Origin: Pseudomonas palmensis
GTDB lineage: Bacteria; Pseudomonadota; Gammaproteobacteria; Pseudomonadales; Pseudomonadaceae
NCBI RefSeq assembly: GCF_017848315.1
Contig: NZ_JAFKEC010000033.1
Location: 1 to 56,263, forward strand
Length of the DNA: 56,263 bases
Direction of reading: 5' to 3'
The notes beneath the pieces are model-generated. The model was given only the letters and a program-made list of their open reading frames with translations, was not told the DNA's origin and made no database searches. Both the position numbers and the translations under genes were made by a program. The number at the start of each line of letters is the position of its first letter. Position 1 is the first letter of the stretch. Below are positions 37,356 through 46,474 of the stretch, piece after piece.

Positions 37356-38563
37356 GACAGCGGCTCCTGGAGCGCCGCTGGCGGCTGCAGCGGCTTGAGC
37401 CGGGGCTGGTGCGCAGGCAGCCAGCCGACGATGGCCGGGAACAGCCGGGTGAAGTGGAACGCCATGAAGATCAGCGGCGCGCGCCACCAGTAGCCGCGCA
37501 GCACCCGTTGCAGGGTCACCGGCTTGCATTGGCTGTGGGCCAGCGCCTGCAGGTGCTCGCCCAGCAGCTGGTTGAAGGCCTGGTCGCGGATCACCAGGTT
37601 GGCCTCGAGGTTCAGCGACAGGCTCAGCGGGTCGAGGTTGCTCGACCCAACCGTGGACCACTCGCGGTCCACCACCGCGACCTTGCCGTGCAGCGGGCGC
37701 TCGCAGTACTCGTGAATGCGCACGCCGTCGCGCAGCAGGTAGTTGTAGAGCATGCGCGAGCACAGCCGCACCAGCGGCATGTCGGGCATGCCCTGCAGGA
37801 TCAGGGTGACGTCCACGCCACGCCGGGCCGCATTGCGCAGGGCCCGCAGCATCCGGTAGCCGGGGAAGAAATAGGCGTTGGCGATGATGATCCGTTCGCG
37901 CGCGGTGACGATGGCGCGCATGTAGTGCTGCTCGATGTCGGTGGGGTGCTCGGCGTTGTCGCGGATGCACAGGCACATGCGCGCCTGCACGCTGTCGGCA
38001 CTGATCGGCGGCGCCCGGCGCCACCAGCCCCGGGGCCGCACAGGGCGGGCGCGCTGGGCGTCGAGCAGGGTCAGGGTGGCCTGCTGCAGGTCGGCCACGA
38101 TCGGCCCCCGTACCCGCACGGCGTAGTCCTGCTTGGCCATCGGCCCGAAGTCGGCCAGGTGGTCGGCGCTGTAGTTGATTCCGCCGACAAAGGCAGTGTG
38201 CCCGTCGATCACCAGGATCTTGCGGTGCAGGCGGCGGAACAGGTTGGTGCGCAGCCCCAGCCGCCGCGGGCTCGGGTCGAACGCCTGCAGGTGCACACCG
38301 GCCTGGCTCAGCGCCAGCAGAAAGGCGTTGCTCAGGTCGGCGGTGCCATAACCGTCCACCAGCACCTCCACCTGCACGCCGCGTTGCGCTGCCTCGATCA
38401 ATACCTGTTGCAGCTGCTTGCCGACCTTGTCTTCGAAAATGATGAAGGTCTCCAGCAGCACCTGCTCCCTGGCATTGGCAATCGCCTCGAAGGCGGCCGG
38501 GAAGTACGCCTCGCCATTGATCAGCAATTGCACCTCGTTATCCTCGCGCCAGTCGGCCTTCAT
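37352..38563 (-). CDS. clsB: Cardiolipin synthase B
   Basis: A 403-residue phospholipase D superfamily enzyme. Two HKD motifs are present: HRKILVIDGHTAFVGGIN and HGKVAVVDREWSTVGSSN, so both half-sites of the transferase are intact. ClsB makes cardiolipin from phosphatidylglycerol and another phospholipid at the inner membrane. The ATG at 38563 overlaps the ybhP stop, and a longer frame upstream lies inside ybhP. No N-terminal membrane helices are seen, as is usual for ClsB compared with ClsA. Confidence 0.93.
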   Translation of the reverse strand: MKADWREDNEVQLLINGEAYFPAAFEAIANAREQVLLETFIIFEDKVGKQLQQVLIEAAQRGVQVEVLVDGYGTADLSNAFLLALSQAGVHLQAFDPSPRRLGLRTNLFRRLHRKILVIDGHTAFVGGINYSADHLADFGPMAKQDYAVRVRGPIVADLQQATLTLLDAQRARPVRPRGWWRRAPPISADSVQARMCLCIRDNAEHPTDIEQHYMRAIVTARERIIIANAYFFPGYRMLRALRNAARRGVDVTLILQGMPDMPLVRLCSRMLYNYLLRDGVRIHEYCERPLHGKVAVVDREWSTVGSSNLDPLSLSLNLEANLVIRDQAFNQLLGEHLQALAHSQCKPVTLQRVLRGYWWRAPLIFMAFHFTRLFPAIVGWLPAHQPRLKPLQPPAALQEPLS

Positions 38564-39342
38564 AGCAGTACCTCCACGAACAGCGGCAAGTGGTCTGACA
38601 GGTGCGACCAGGGTTTGCGCCCCATCACCCGGGGTTGCCGGGCCTGGGCGTTGCGCACATAGATACGGTCCAGGCACAGCAGCGGCCAGCGCGCCGGAAA
38701 GCTGCGTGCGGGGCGCCCGTGGGCCTGGGTGAACACCTCCACCAGGCCGCAGCCGGCCAGGTGCTGGTCGGCGCGCTGGCGCCAGTCATTGAAGTCGCCC
38801 GCCACGATCACCGGCGCCTCGGCGGGCAGGCTGTCCAGCAGCCGGCACAGCAGGCGCAACTGCTTGACGCGCTGGCGCTCGTCCAGCCCCAGGTGCGCAC
38901 ACACGGTGTGCAGCGGACGCTGGCCGGGAACATCGAGCACGGCGTGGAGCAGGCCGCGGCGCTCGCTGCCGGTCACGCTCACATCGAGGTTTTCGTAATG
39001 CCGGATGGCGAACTTGGACAGCAGCGCATTGCCGTGCTCGCCGTCCGGGTACACCGCGTTGCGCCCGTAGGCGTACTGCGGCCACAGGCTGTCGGCCAGG
39101 AACTCGTACTGCGGCACGTGGGACCAGTCCGGGTGGCGACTGGCATGGCCACGGTGGCTGCCCAGCACCTCCTGCAGAAACACCAGGTCGGCGTCCTGGC
39201 TGCGCACGGCCTCGCGTAGCTCGGGCAGCACATAACGCCGGTTGAACGCGCTGAAGCCCTTGTGCACATTCACCGTAAGCACCCGCACGGCGTGCTCGGT
39301 GACCTGCCGGCCGGCCACCGGCGGGGGCTGGGGCAGGCTCAT
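38560..39342 (-). CDS. ybhP: YbhP-type endonuclease/exonuclease/phosphatase family protein
   Basis: A 260-residue EEP-fold phosphodiesterase. Motifs are LTVNVHKG, LVFLQEVLG with the metal-binding Glu, VIVAGDFNDW, and the C-terminal SDHLPLFVEV with the catalytic Asp-His. YbhP has no proven substrate; a phospholipid or nucleic acid phosphodiester is possible. It starts at ATG 39342 within the stop of the upstream kinase (ATGA) and overlaps clsB likewise, suggesting a tightly coupled membrane-lipid operon. Confidence 0.9.
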   Translation of the reverse strand: MSLPQPPPVAGRQVTEHAVRVLTVNVHKGFSAFNRRYVLPELREAVRSQDADLVFLQEVLGSHRGHASRHPDWSHVPQYEFLADSLWPQYAYGRNAVYPDGEHGNALLSKFAIRHYENLDVSVTGSERRGLLHAVLDVPGQRPLHTVCAHLGLDERQRVKQLRLLCRLLDSLPAEAPVIVAGDFNDWRQRADQHLAGCGLVEVFTQAHGRPARSFPARWPLLCLDRIYVRNAQARQPRVMGRKPWSHLSDHLPLFVEVLL

Positions 39343-40967
39343 GGGGCGTTGCCCGGGCCGAGCATCTGCGCCACCTTGCGCGTCAGCTGGGTGAACTTGA
39401 ATGGCTTGTTGATCATCTGCATGCCCGGGTCGAGAAAGCCCCGGCACGAGGTGGCGTTTTCGGCATAGCCGGTGATGAACAGCACCTTCAGCCCCGGGCG
39501 CAGCTTGCGCGCGATCTCCGCCAGCTGGCGCCCGTTCATCCCCGGCAGCCCCACATCGCTGATCAGCAGGTCGATCGGCCGGTCGGAGCGCAGAACCGAC
39601 AGTGCCAGGCTGGCGTCGGCCACCTCGCAGCACTGGTAGCCCTGCTCGGCGAGGGTCTCGTGGACCAGCTGGCGCACCGTGTGGTCGTCCTCCACGATCA
39701 GCACGCGGTTGCTGCCATTGGCCTCCGGCGGCGGGCCGGGGGCGGGCGCTGGCGCGCCCTGTACATCCCCCACATGACGCGGCAGGTAGAGCTCGACCTG
39801 GGTGCCATGGCCGATGCTGCTGTACAGCGCCACGTGCCCCTGGGACTGGCGACTGAAGCCATACACCATCGACAGGCCCAGCCCCGTGCCCTGGCCGATG
39901 GGCTTGGTGGTGAAGAAGGGGTCGAAGGCGCGGTCCACGCTGCTTTGCGGCATGCCGCAGCCGTTGTCGTGCACGCTCAGCAGTACATAGTCGCCGCTGG
40001 CCAGCGGATGCCCGCCAGGCAACGGCTTGCCCTGGCGACGGTTGCCGGCGTGGATGCGCAGCTCACCGCCGTTGGGCATGGCATCACGGGCGTTGCTCAG
40101 CAGGTTGTCGATGGCTTCGCGCAACTGCTGCGCGTCCACCTCGATGTGCCACAGGTCGGCGTCGAGGCTGACCTGCAGGTCGATCTGCGGGGTCAGCAGG
40201 GCGCGCAGCTGGTCGCCGTCCAGCAGGCTGGCCAGGCTGACCGGGCCCGCATCCAGCGGCTGACGGCTGGAGAATGCCAGCAGCCGATGGGTCATGCTGG
40301 CGGCGCGCTGCACCGCCCCCAGGCTCATGTCGATAAGCTTGGGCAGGTCTTCCTGGCGGCCCTGGGCAAGGCGCCGGCGGATCAGCTCCACGCTGCCGCC
40401 GATGCCGGTAAGCAGGTTGTTGAAGTCGTGGGCCACACCGCCGGCCAACTGGCCGATGGCTTCCATCTTCTGCGTGTGGCGCAGCTGTTGTTCGTCTTCG
40501 CGCAGGTGGCGCAGTTGCTCTTCCACCCGCTGCTCCAGGTCCTGCAGGCGGGCCGCGCTGTACTGGGCCTGGTACTGGCGACGGCGCGCGCGCAGCGAAG
40601 CGTGGGTCAGGGCCAGCAGGCCGCTGGGCTGGAACGGGCATGCCAGCAGGAACAGGTTGCCCAGCGCCGTGTGCAGGTCGGCGTCCGGCGCCCGGGCCGG
40701 GCTGGTCAGCAGCACCACCGGCAGGTCCGACCAGGCGGGCTGGGTACGCAGGTAGTTGTGCACGGGCGACTGCACGAAGCCGCCCAGGGACTCGTCGGCG
40801 ATGATGGCCAGCCCCGCGCCCTGGCCCAGGGCATCGGCCATCTCGTCCAGGTCGCGGGTGGCCAGCGCTTGTATGCCGGCTTCGTCGAACAGGTTCAGCG
40901 CCAGGCGGCTGAGGGTGGGCGGGGCAAGTATCAGTGCGCGTTCGCCGTTTGGCACCGAATTGTTCAC
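39339..40967 (-). CDS. Soluble hybrid histidine kinase/response regulator heading the ybhP-clsB-ybhN operon
   Basis: A 542-residue kinase. Residues 10-120 look like a degenerate receiver (ALILAPPTLSRLA, PVVLLTSP), then a coiled coil (about 135-165), HisKA with VAHDFNNLLTGIGG, HATPase (NLLSNARDAM, HDNGCGM, TTKPIGQGTGLGLSMVYGF) and a C-terminal receiver with the phospho-Asp in LLISDVGLPGM. I use GTG at 40967, which has a strong AAAGGAG seven bases upstream; ATG 40991 lies before that site. It resembles the convergent kinase at 34354-36435 in its core and receiver, so they are probably paralogues. Confidence 0.9.
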   Translation of the reverse strand: MNNSVPNGERALILAPPTLSRLALNLFDEAGIQALATRDLDEMADALGQGAGLAIIADESLGGFVQSPVHNYLRTQPAWSDLPVVLLTSPARAPDADLHTALGNLFLLACPFQPSGLLALTHASLRARRRQYQAQYSAARLQDLEQRVEEQLRHLREDEQQLRHTQKMEAIGQLAGGVAHDFNNLLTGIGGSVELIRRRLAQGRQEDLPKLIDMSLGAVQRAASMTHRLLAFSSRQPLDAGPVSLASLLDGDQLRALLTPQIDLQVSLDADLWHIEVDAQQLREAIDNLLSNARDAMPNGGELRIHAGNRRQGKPLPGGHPLASGDYVLLSVHDNGCGMPQSSVDRAFDPFFTTKPIGQGTGLGLSMVYGFSRQSQGHVALYSSIGHGTQVELYLPRHVGDVQGAPAPAPGPPPEANGSNRVLIVEDDHTVRQLVHETLAEQGYQCCEVADASLALSVLRSDRPIDLLISDVGLPGMNGRQLAEIARKLRPGLKVLFITGYAENATSCRGFLDPGMQMINKPFKFTQLTRKVAQMLGPGNAP

Positions 40968-41084
40968 GGGCGATCTCCTTTGATAACGCACAGCCAGGCG
41001 ATTGCCTTTTTATCCATGCACTATCACTGGACACGCCACTTTCGGCGGGGTTCAAAACGCTTGCGGGAGCCCGGACGAGGGGCC

Positions 41085-42137
41085 TCAGAGGCCTTGCTGC
41101 ACCAGCGGATCGTCCGGGTTCTGCTGCTCCAGCTGGGCCAGCAGCACCTGCACGTTCTGCAGCTGGCCGGTCTCTTTCCAGTAGCCGATCAGCAGCACCC
41201 GCGCCTTGCGGTTGGCCGGCTGGCGGGCGAGCAGGGTTTCGAGCTGCTTCTGCGCCACCTCGACCTGCTCCAGGCTGTGCAGGGTCAACGCCAGGGTATA
41301 GCGATACTCGGCGTTGTCCGGGTCCAGCGCCAGGGCCCGGTCGAACGCCAGCAGCGCGTATTCGTGCTGGTCGTGGCGCATCAGCCACAGGCCCAGCTCG
41401 TGTTGCAGGAAGGCCGAGTCGGGGTGGCGCTTGAGCGCCTGGGCCAGCAGCTCGCGGGAGGCATCGGCGTGGCCCTGGCTGTCGAGCAGGCGCACCTTGG
41501 CCGCCAGTGCCTCGAGGTCGTCGGGGGCCAGCGCCAGCGCTCGCTCCAGTGCCTGCGCCGCCTCGTCGTCATGGCCCTCGTGCACGTACAGCCGGGCCAG
41601 GTGCACCTGGGCGGCGGCATCGTCGAGCTGCTTGAGCAAGGCCTGCTGGTACTGCTCCAGTGCCTGCTGCAGCGGGCCGTAGTACAGGCCGACATCGTCC
41701 GGGCCCAGCCCCAGCAGCGCATCGACCGCGGCAAAGCGCACGCTCTGCTCGGGGTCTTCGAGCATCGGCCCCAGCAGCACGCTGCGCTGCGGCGCCGGCA
41801 CCAGCGCGCTGATGCTGGCGATCGCCGCGCGGCGCACCAGCGGGTCGTCGTGGCTCAGGTCCTGGTCGGCCAGCTTCAGCGCCAGCGGCGAAGGGTAGTT
41901 GGGCAGCTCGGCATGCAGGCTGGCGCGGCGAATGCCCGACAGGTCGGCGCGCGCCAGTTGCTGGTACAGCACCCGCGCCGCCCCCGGCTGCCCTTCATGG
42001 GCCATGGTCAGCGCCTTGGTGTAGCCATGGCTGGGGGCCGGCGCGGGGGCCGGGGCGTCACCCAGCCAGCCGTAGCCCAGCCCGATGACGAGCAGCACGA
42101 GCAGGCTGAGCAGGGTATAGAGGCGCGGTTTTGACAT
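41085..42137 (-). CDS. Membrane-anchored TPR protein
   Basis: A 350-residue protein with one N-terminal membrane helix (residues 7-26) followed by a Pro/Ala-rich linker, a HEAT-like part (SHDDPLVRRAAIASISAL, PEQSVRFAAVDALLGLGP; about 90-145) and four to five tetratricopeptide repeats from about residue 150 to the end (for example AAQVHLARLYVHEGHDDEAAQALERALALAP). Such proteins scaffold complexes; the TPR part would face the periplasm. No function is recognised. It lies downstream of the chemoreceptor on the same strand, 113 bases apart. Confidence 0.8.
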   Translation of the reverse strand: MSKPRLYTLLSLLVLLVIGLGYGWLGDAPAPAPAPSHGYTKALTMAHEGQPGAARVLYQQLARADLSGIRRASLHAELPNYPSPLALKLADQDLSHDDPLVRRAAIASISALVPAPQRSVLLGPMLEDPEQSVRFAAVDALLGLGPDDVGLYYGPLQQALEQYQQALLKQLDDAAAQVHLARLYVHEGHDDEAAQALERALALAPDDLEALAAKVRLLDSQGHADASRELLAQALKRHPDSAFLQHELGLWLMRHDQHEYALLAFDRALALDPDNAEYRYTLALTLHSLEQVEVAQKQLETLLARQPANRKARVLLIGYWKETGQLQNVQVLLAQLEQQNPDDPLVQQGL

Positions 42138-42250
42138 GCGGCATCCGGGCAGGCGGGGTGGGGCAAGCTTGGGTCAGCCAGGAAACGGAGTCAATCCGTT
42201 TTCCCCCTTCACCTGCCCGCGCCCTGCGCCGCAGCCCGTGCCGCGAGCCG

Positions 42251-43825
42251 TCAGGTGCGAAAATGCACCACCAGGCTCTGCAGGTCGCTGCCCAGGCGCG
42301 CCAGTTCGACGCTGGAGCTGGCGATCTCGCTGCTGGCCAGTGCCGACTGGTCGGCGGTTTCGCGCACATGCAGCACGTTGCGGGTGATTTCCTCGACCAC
42401 CGTGGTCTGTTCTTCGGCGGCGCTGGCGATGCGCAGGCTCATCTGCTGGATGTCCGAGACCTGCCGGGTGATCGCCGCCAGCGCATCGCCGGTGTTGCGC
42501 ACCCCGGTCACGGTCGACTGGGTCTGCTCCACGCTGGACTGCATGATCTGCGTACTCTCGTTGGCAATGCGCTGCAACTCGCCGATCAGGTGCTCGATCT
42601 CCTCGGAAGACTGCTGGGTACGCTGGGCCAGGCTGCGCACCTCGTCGGCCACCACTGCGAAGCCGCGCCCGGCCTCGCCGGCACGTGCCGCCTCGATGGC
42701 GGCATTGAGCGCCAGCAGATTGGTCTGCCCGGCCACGGCCTTGATCACCCCGAGCACGCTGGCGATACGGTCGATTTCCTGGTGCAGGCGGCTCATCGAC
42801 TCGGCCGACACCCCGACCTCGCCGGCCAGCGCCTCGATCTGCACGATGGCATTGCGCGAGATGCCCGAGGCGCCGCTGGCTTCCTCGTCGGCCTGGCGGG
42901 CCGCCTGGGCCGCGTCTTCGGAGTTGCGCGCCACGGCCTGCACCATCGAGGTCATCTGGTTCATGGCGGTGGCGACCCGGTCGGTGTCGCTGCGCTGGCT
43001 GTCGGTGCCGGCCTGGGTCTGGGTGGTGATGGTGGCCAGCTGGCTGGCCGATACCGCCAGTTGCGAGGAGCCGTGACCAATGCGCGTGATCACCTCGCGC
43101 AGACGCTGGCTCATGTCGCCGATGGCGCGCAGCAGCTGGCCCAGTTCGTCTCGGCGATGGCTGTCCAGCTGCACGGTGAGGTCGCCGTGGGCGATGCGCT
43201 CGGCCGCCTCCAGGCTCTGGCGCAGCGGGCGCACGATCTGCCGGCCGATCAGCCAGGCGATCAGGGTGCCCAGCACCAGGGTCGCGACGGTCACGCCCAG
43301 CAGAATCGAGACCACCGTGGCCACGCTGGCGGCAGCGCGCTCCTCTTCCTTCTTGTACAGCACGTTGATGCTGCCCTGCAGGTCGGCCAGCAGGGCGTTG
43401 GCCTGCACCACCCGGGCGCTGTCGGGCGGGTCCAGGGCCAGGGCGGCCTGGTGGGTGGTGATGTAGCCCTGCAGGCCGTCGGCCAGTTGCTGCACGGTCT
43501 GCAGGTCTTCGGCGGGCCAGGCGCCGCGCTGCACGTCCTCGAGCACCGCGTTCAGTGCGCTGTGCAAGGCCTGCTGGTGGGTCTGGTGGGTGTCCAGGTG
43601 GGCGGCCTGGGGCGCCAGCGCGTACTGGTAGTTGGCCTCGCGGGCAAACACCGTTTCGTCGAACAGGGTGCTCAGTCGGTTGATCCGCTCGAACGAAGTC
43701 TTGTCGTTGTGCAACCCCTTGAGGCCGGTGGCGGCCAACCACACCGCCAGGGCCAGCATCAGCCCGAAGCCCAGTGCCAGTTTGCGGGTGACGGTGAGGT
43801 TTTCCAGTGAAAGTACGCGCAGCAT
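42251..43825 (-). CDS. Methyl-accepting chemotaxis protein
   Basis: A 524-residue chemoreceptor. Two membrane helices (about 17-35 and 177-198) enclose a periplasmic helical bundle of about 140 residues, the size of a 4HB-type sensor, followed by HAMP (about 200-255) and a signalling domain with the conserved hairpin tip VIKAVAGQTNLLALNAAIEAARAGEAGRGFAVVADEVR. AAGGAG precedes the ATG. There is no C-terminal CheR-docking pentapeptide. The ligand is unknown. Confidence 0.95.
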   Translation of the reverse strand: MLRVLSLENLTVTRKLALGFGLMLALAVWLAATGLKGLHNDKTSFERINRLSTLFDETVFAREANYQYALAPQAAHLDTHQTHQQALHSALNAVLEDVQRGAWPAEDLQTVQQLADGLQGYITTHQAALALDPPDSARVVQANALLADLQGSINVLYKKEEERAAASVATVVSILLGVTVATLVLGTLIAWLIGRQIVRPLRQSLEAAERIAHGDLTVQLDSHRRDELGQLLRAIGDMSQRLREVITRIGHGSSQLAVSASQLATITTQTQAGTDSQRSDTDRVATAMNQMTSMVQAVARNSEDAAQAARQADEEASGASGISRNAIVQIEALAGEVGVSAESMSRLHQEIDRIASVLGVIKAVAGQTNLLALNAAIEAARAGEAGRGFAVVADEVRSLAQRTQQSSEEIEHLIGELQRIANESTQIMQSSVEQTQSTVTGVRNTGDALAAITRQVSDIQQMSLRIASAAEEQTTVVEEITRNVLHVRETADQSALASSEIASSSVELARLGSDLQSLVVHFRT

Positions 43826-43954
43826 GAACGCTCCTTAGAGTGGGGGGAACGTGGTTCCCGCCACACTATAGAAGCGCTGTCGCAGTGGATGAAGGCTAAG
43901 TGCCATACATCACGCCAAACGTTGATCCAGCTCAATTTTATTGTCGGACAAAAT

Positions 43955-46414
43955 TCAGAAGTCGTAACTCAGGCTGGTGTAGTAGAACGCGCCCTGGGCG
44001 CCCTCGGGCGAGGTGATCGAGTACTTCTGCACCCCGTACAGGGTCTGGCCTTCGAGTTTGTCGGGGTGGCTGTCGAACAGGTTGATCGCACCCACCGAGA
44101 CCTTCAGCCCCTGGTCGAAGCGGTAGCTCAGGTCCAGGTCGGTGATCCACTGCGCGCTGAAGGTCTGGTCCAGGTCGGGGTTGCTGGCATTGAGGCTCTG
44201 CCATTCACCGTAGCGGCGCTGGGTCAGGGTCACGCCCCAGTTCTGGTACAGCCAGTTGGCGCTGAGGGTCAGCTTGGTGTCGGGGGTGCCGTGCTCGATC
44301 AGGCCCTGGGTGGCGCGCCCGACGATCTGGTTGCCGGCAATGCCGCCGGCATCGCGCAGTTCGGTGATGCGCGTGCGCGTCTTGGCGAAGCCGGCGTTCA
44401 GGTCCAGCCGGCCGTACTGCGCCAGGTCCCACTGGTACTGGCCGGCCAGCTCGATGCCGTCGGTGCGGGTGTCGGCAATGTTGGTATAGAACGCCGCACT
44501 CTGGATGTTGGCATACGGCGTACCGGCGAAGATCGGCCCCACCACGTTGGCCGGCAACTGGTCGGACAGGGTGATGCGGTTGTCGATGTCGATGCGGTAG
44601 GCGTCCACGGTCACCGAGGCGTTGGCCAGCGGGCGCCACACCAGGCCCAGGGAGTAGTTGGTCGACTCTTCGGGCTTGAGCGCGCGCCCGCCCAGCAGCG
44701 CGGCCTCGGGGCTGTCGGCACGCAGGGTGCGCTGCTGCACCTCGACCCAGTTGCCGCTGCCAGGTGGCTGCTCCACCACCTGCACGCTGAACGAGGACAG
44801 CCCGCTCTGCACCAGCGAAGGGGCGCGGTAGCCGGTGCTGAGGCTGCCGCGTGCGGCGATCTGCGGGGTGAAGTCGTAGCGCAGCGACAGCTTGCCGTTG
44901 GTGGTATCGCCAAAGTCCGAGTAATGCTCCGAGCGCAGCGCCACGCCGGCCTGGAACTTGTCGGTGAGCTGCCCTTCGAGGTCGACATAGGCGCCGAACA
45001 CCTTGCGCTCCAGCGACGCGGCATCGACGTTGGTGATGCCCGAGTAGTAACCGGGGATCGGCCGCCCGCTGACCGGGTCCAGGCTGCCGAACAGCGGCCC
45101 GTTCTGCCAGCCGGCCGCCTCGCCGGCGCCCAGGTGGTAGTTCTCCTTGCGCCAGGCCAGGCCCGCCGACAGGGTCAGCGGCCTGGCCAGCAGGTCGGTG
45201 GGGAAGTCGCGCACCCAGTCCAGGGTCAGGTTGGTCTGTTGGTTCTCGCGCTCGCCGGTGTAGATGCTCGACGGGCTGGCCGTGCCCCAGCTGGGGTTGA
45301 TGGCGTTGCGGTCGGTGGACTTCAACGTGTCGTTGCCGTAGTTGGCAGCCAGGTCGAACGTGCCCAGGGTTTCGTCCTCCCAGCGCAGGCCGCCGGTCAC
45401 GGCATAGTCTTGCAGGTTGTAGCGGGTGACCGGCAGGCGCCCGTCCGGGTAGCGGCGCAGCGCATCGCTGCCGTAGTTGCGGGCCAGGGTGGTGGGCGGG
45501 TCGAAGAAGCCGTCGGCGTCGGTGTTCTTGTGCGCATAGGTGGCAAAGCCATAGGCGGTCAGTCCTTCGCCCAGGCCGATTTCGCTGTTGGCCACCAGGT
45601 TGTACTGGTCCGAGACATTGCCCGAGCCCCAGCGCCAGGTGCGGTAGCGGTTGTTCTGCTCGCGCGGGGTATCGGTGCTGGTGCTGCCGGGGTAGAAGAT
45701 CCGGTTGTCGGGGTTGGTGTCGCTGGCCGGGTCCTGGCTGCCGGCATCGAAGCTCAGGGTCAGGAAGCCATCGTTGGGCAGGGCCAGGCCCTTCCAGCCG
45801 CTGAGCTTGCGCTGCAGGCCGTCGCCCTTGTCGTAGCCGCCGAAGCGATAGCCCACGTTGCCGCCGTCGTCGTTCTCCTTGAGCACGATGTTGATCACCC
45901 CGGCGATGGCGTCCGAGCCGTACTGGGCGGCGGCGCCGTCGCGCAGGATCTCCACCCGCGACACCGCGCTGAGCGGGATCAGGCTCAGGTCCACGGCCGC
46001 TGCGCCACGCCCGTTGGCCAGGCCCTGGCGGGTCACGTTGGCGCTGGTATGGCGGCGCTTGCCGTTGACCAGCACCAGCACCTGGTCCGACGCCAGGCCG
46101 CGCAGCGAGGCGCCCTGGGCGATGGAGCCGGCGAACGCGCCCTGGGGCGACTGCGGGAAGCTGAACGAGGGCGATAGGGCGGTCAGCGCACCGGACAGGT
46201 CGCTGGCACCGGTGTCCTGCAGCTTTTCGGCGCTCAGCACATCCACCGGGGCTGCGCTTTGCAGCGCGGTGACGTCGCTGCGGCGGGTGCCGACCACGAC
46301 CACGGTATCGAGCTTGTCATCCGCGCCGGGTGCGGCCTGGGCAGAGCATTCGGGCACGGCAACGCTGCCGATGACCAGCGCGATGGCGCCGGCCAAGGGG
46401 GTGGGACGCAACAT
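43955..46414 (-). CDS. TonB-dependent receptor
   Basis: An 819-residue outer membrane receptor with a signal peptide of about 30 residues ending in SAQA, a TonB box DTVVVVGTR, a plug (about 50-170; VLVLVNGKRRHTSAN, VEILRDGAAAQYGSDAIAGVINIVLK) and a barrel ending in Phe. The plug motifs place it among broad-specificity receptors rather than classical siderophore receptors. The ATG 46414 has AAGGAG upstream. It follows another TonB receptor gene after 60 bases, so the two are probably cotranscribed as the end of the organosulfur locus; the ligand is unknown. Confidence 0.9.
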   Translation of the reverse strand: MLRPTPLAGAIALVIGSVAVPECSAQAAPGADDKLDTVVVVGTRRSDVTALQSAAPVDVLSAEKLQDTGASDLSGALTALSPSFSFPQSPQGAFAGSIAQGASLRGLASDQVLVLVNGKRRHTSANVTRQGLANGRGAAAVDLSLIPLSAVSRVEILRDGAAAQYGSDAIAGVINIVLKENDDGGNVGYRFGGYDKGDGLQRKLSGWKGLALPNDGFLTLSFDAGSQDPASDTNPDNRIFYPGSTSTDTPREQNNRYRTWRWGSGNVSDQYNLVANSEIGLGEGLTAYGFATYAHKNTDADGFFDPPTTLARNYGSDALRRYPDGRLPVTRYNLQDYAVTGGLRWEDETLGTFDLAANYGNDTLKSTDRNAINPSWGTASPSSIYTGERENQQTNLTLDWVRDFPTDLLARPLTLSAGLAWRKENYHLGAGEAAGWQNGPLFGSLDPVSGRPIPGYYSGITNVDAASLERKVFGAYVDLEGQLTDKFQAGVALRSEHYSDFGDTTNGKLSLRYDFTPQIAARGSLSTGYRAPSLVQSGLSSFSVQVVEQPPGSGNWVEVQQRTLRADSPEAALLGGRALKPEESTNYSLGLVWRPLANASVTVDAYRIDIDNRITLSDQLPANVVGPIFAGTPYANIQSAAFYTNIADTRTDGIELAGQYQWDLAQYGRLDLNAGFAKTRTRITELRDAGGIAGNQIVGRATQGLIEHGTPDTKLTLSANWLYQNWGVTLTQRRYGEWQSLNASNPDLDQTFSAQWITDLDLSYRFDQGLKVSVGAINLFDSHPDKLEGQTLYGVQKYSITSPEGAQGAFYYTSLSYDF

Positions 46415-46444
46415 GGGGTGTACTCCTTGCAAGGCAGTTGAAGT

Positions 46445-46468
46445 GCGCCGGCAGCCTGCCGCCGGCGC
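46445..46468. other. GC hairpin between the two TonB receptor genes
   Basis: An 8-base perfect stem, GCGCCGGC / GCCGGCGC, with an 8-base loop lies in the 60-base gap. Without a T run it is more likely an RNA-processing or attenuation hairpin than a terminator, and could lower expression of the second receptor. Confidence 0.4.
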
Positions 46469-46474
46469 GGTCGA

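Noticed and set aside
43890..43905. Sigma-54-like TGGCAC-TTAGC-CTTCA upstream of the chemoreceptor
   Set aside because: The -24 hexamer is good but the invariant GC at -12 is replaced by TC, so it fails GG-N10-GC.
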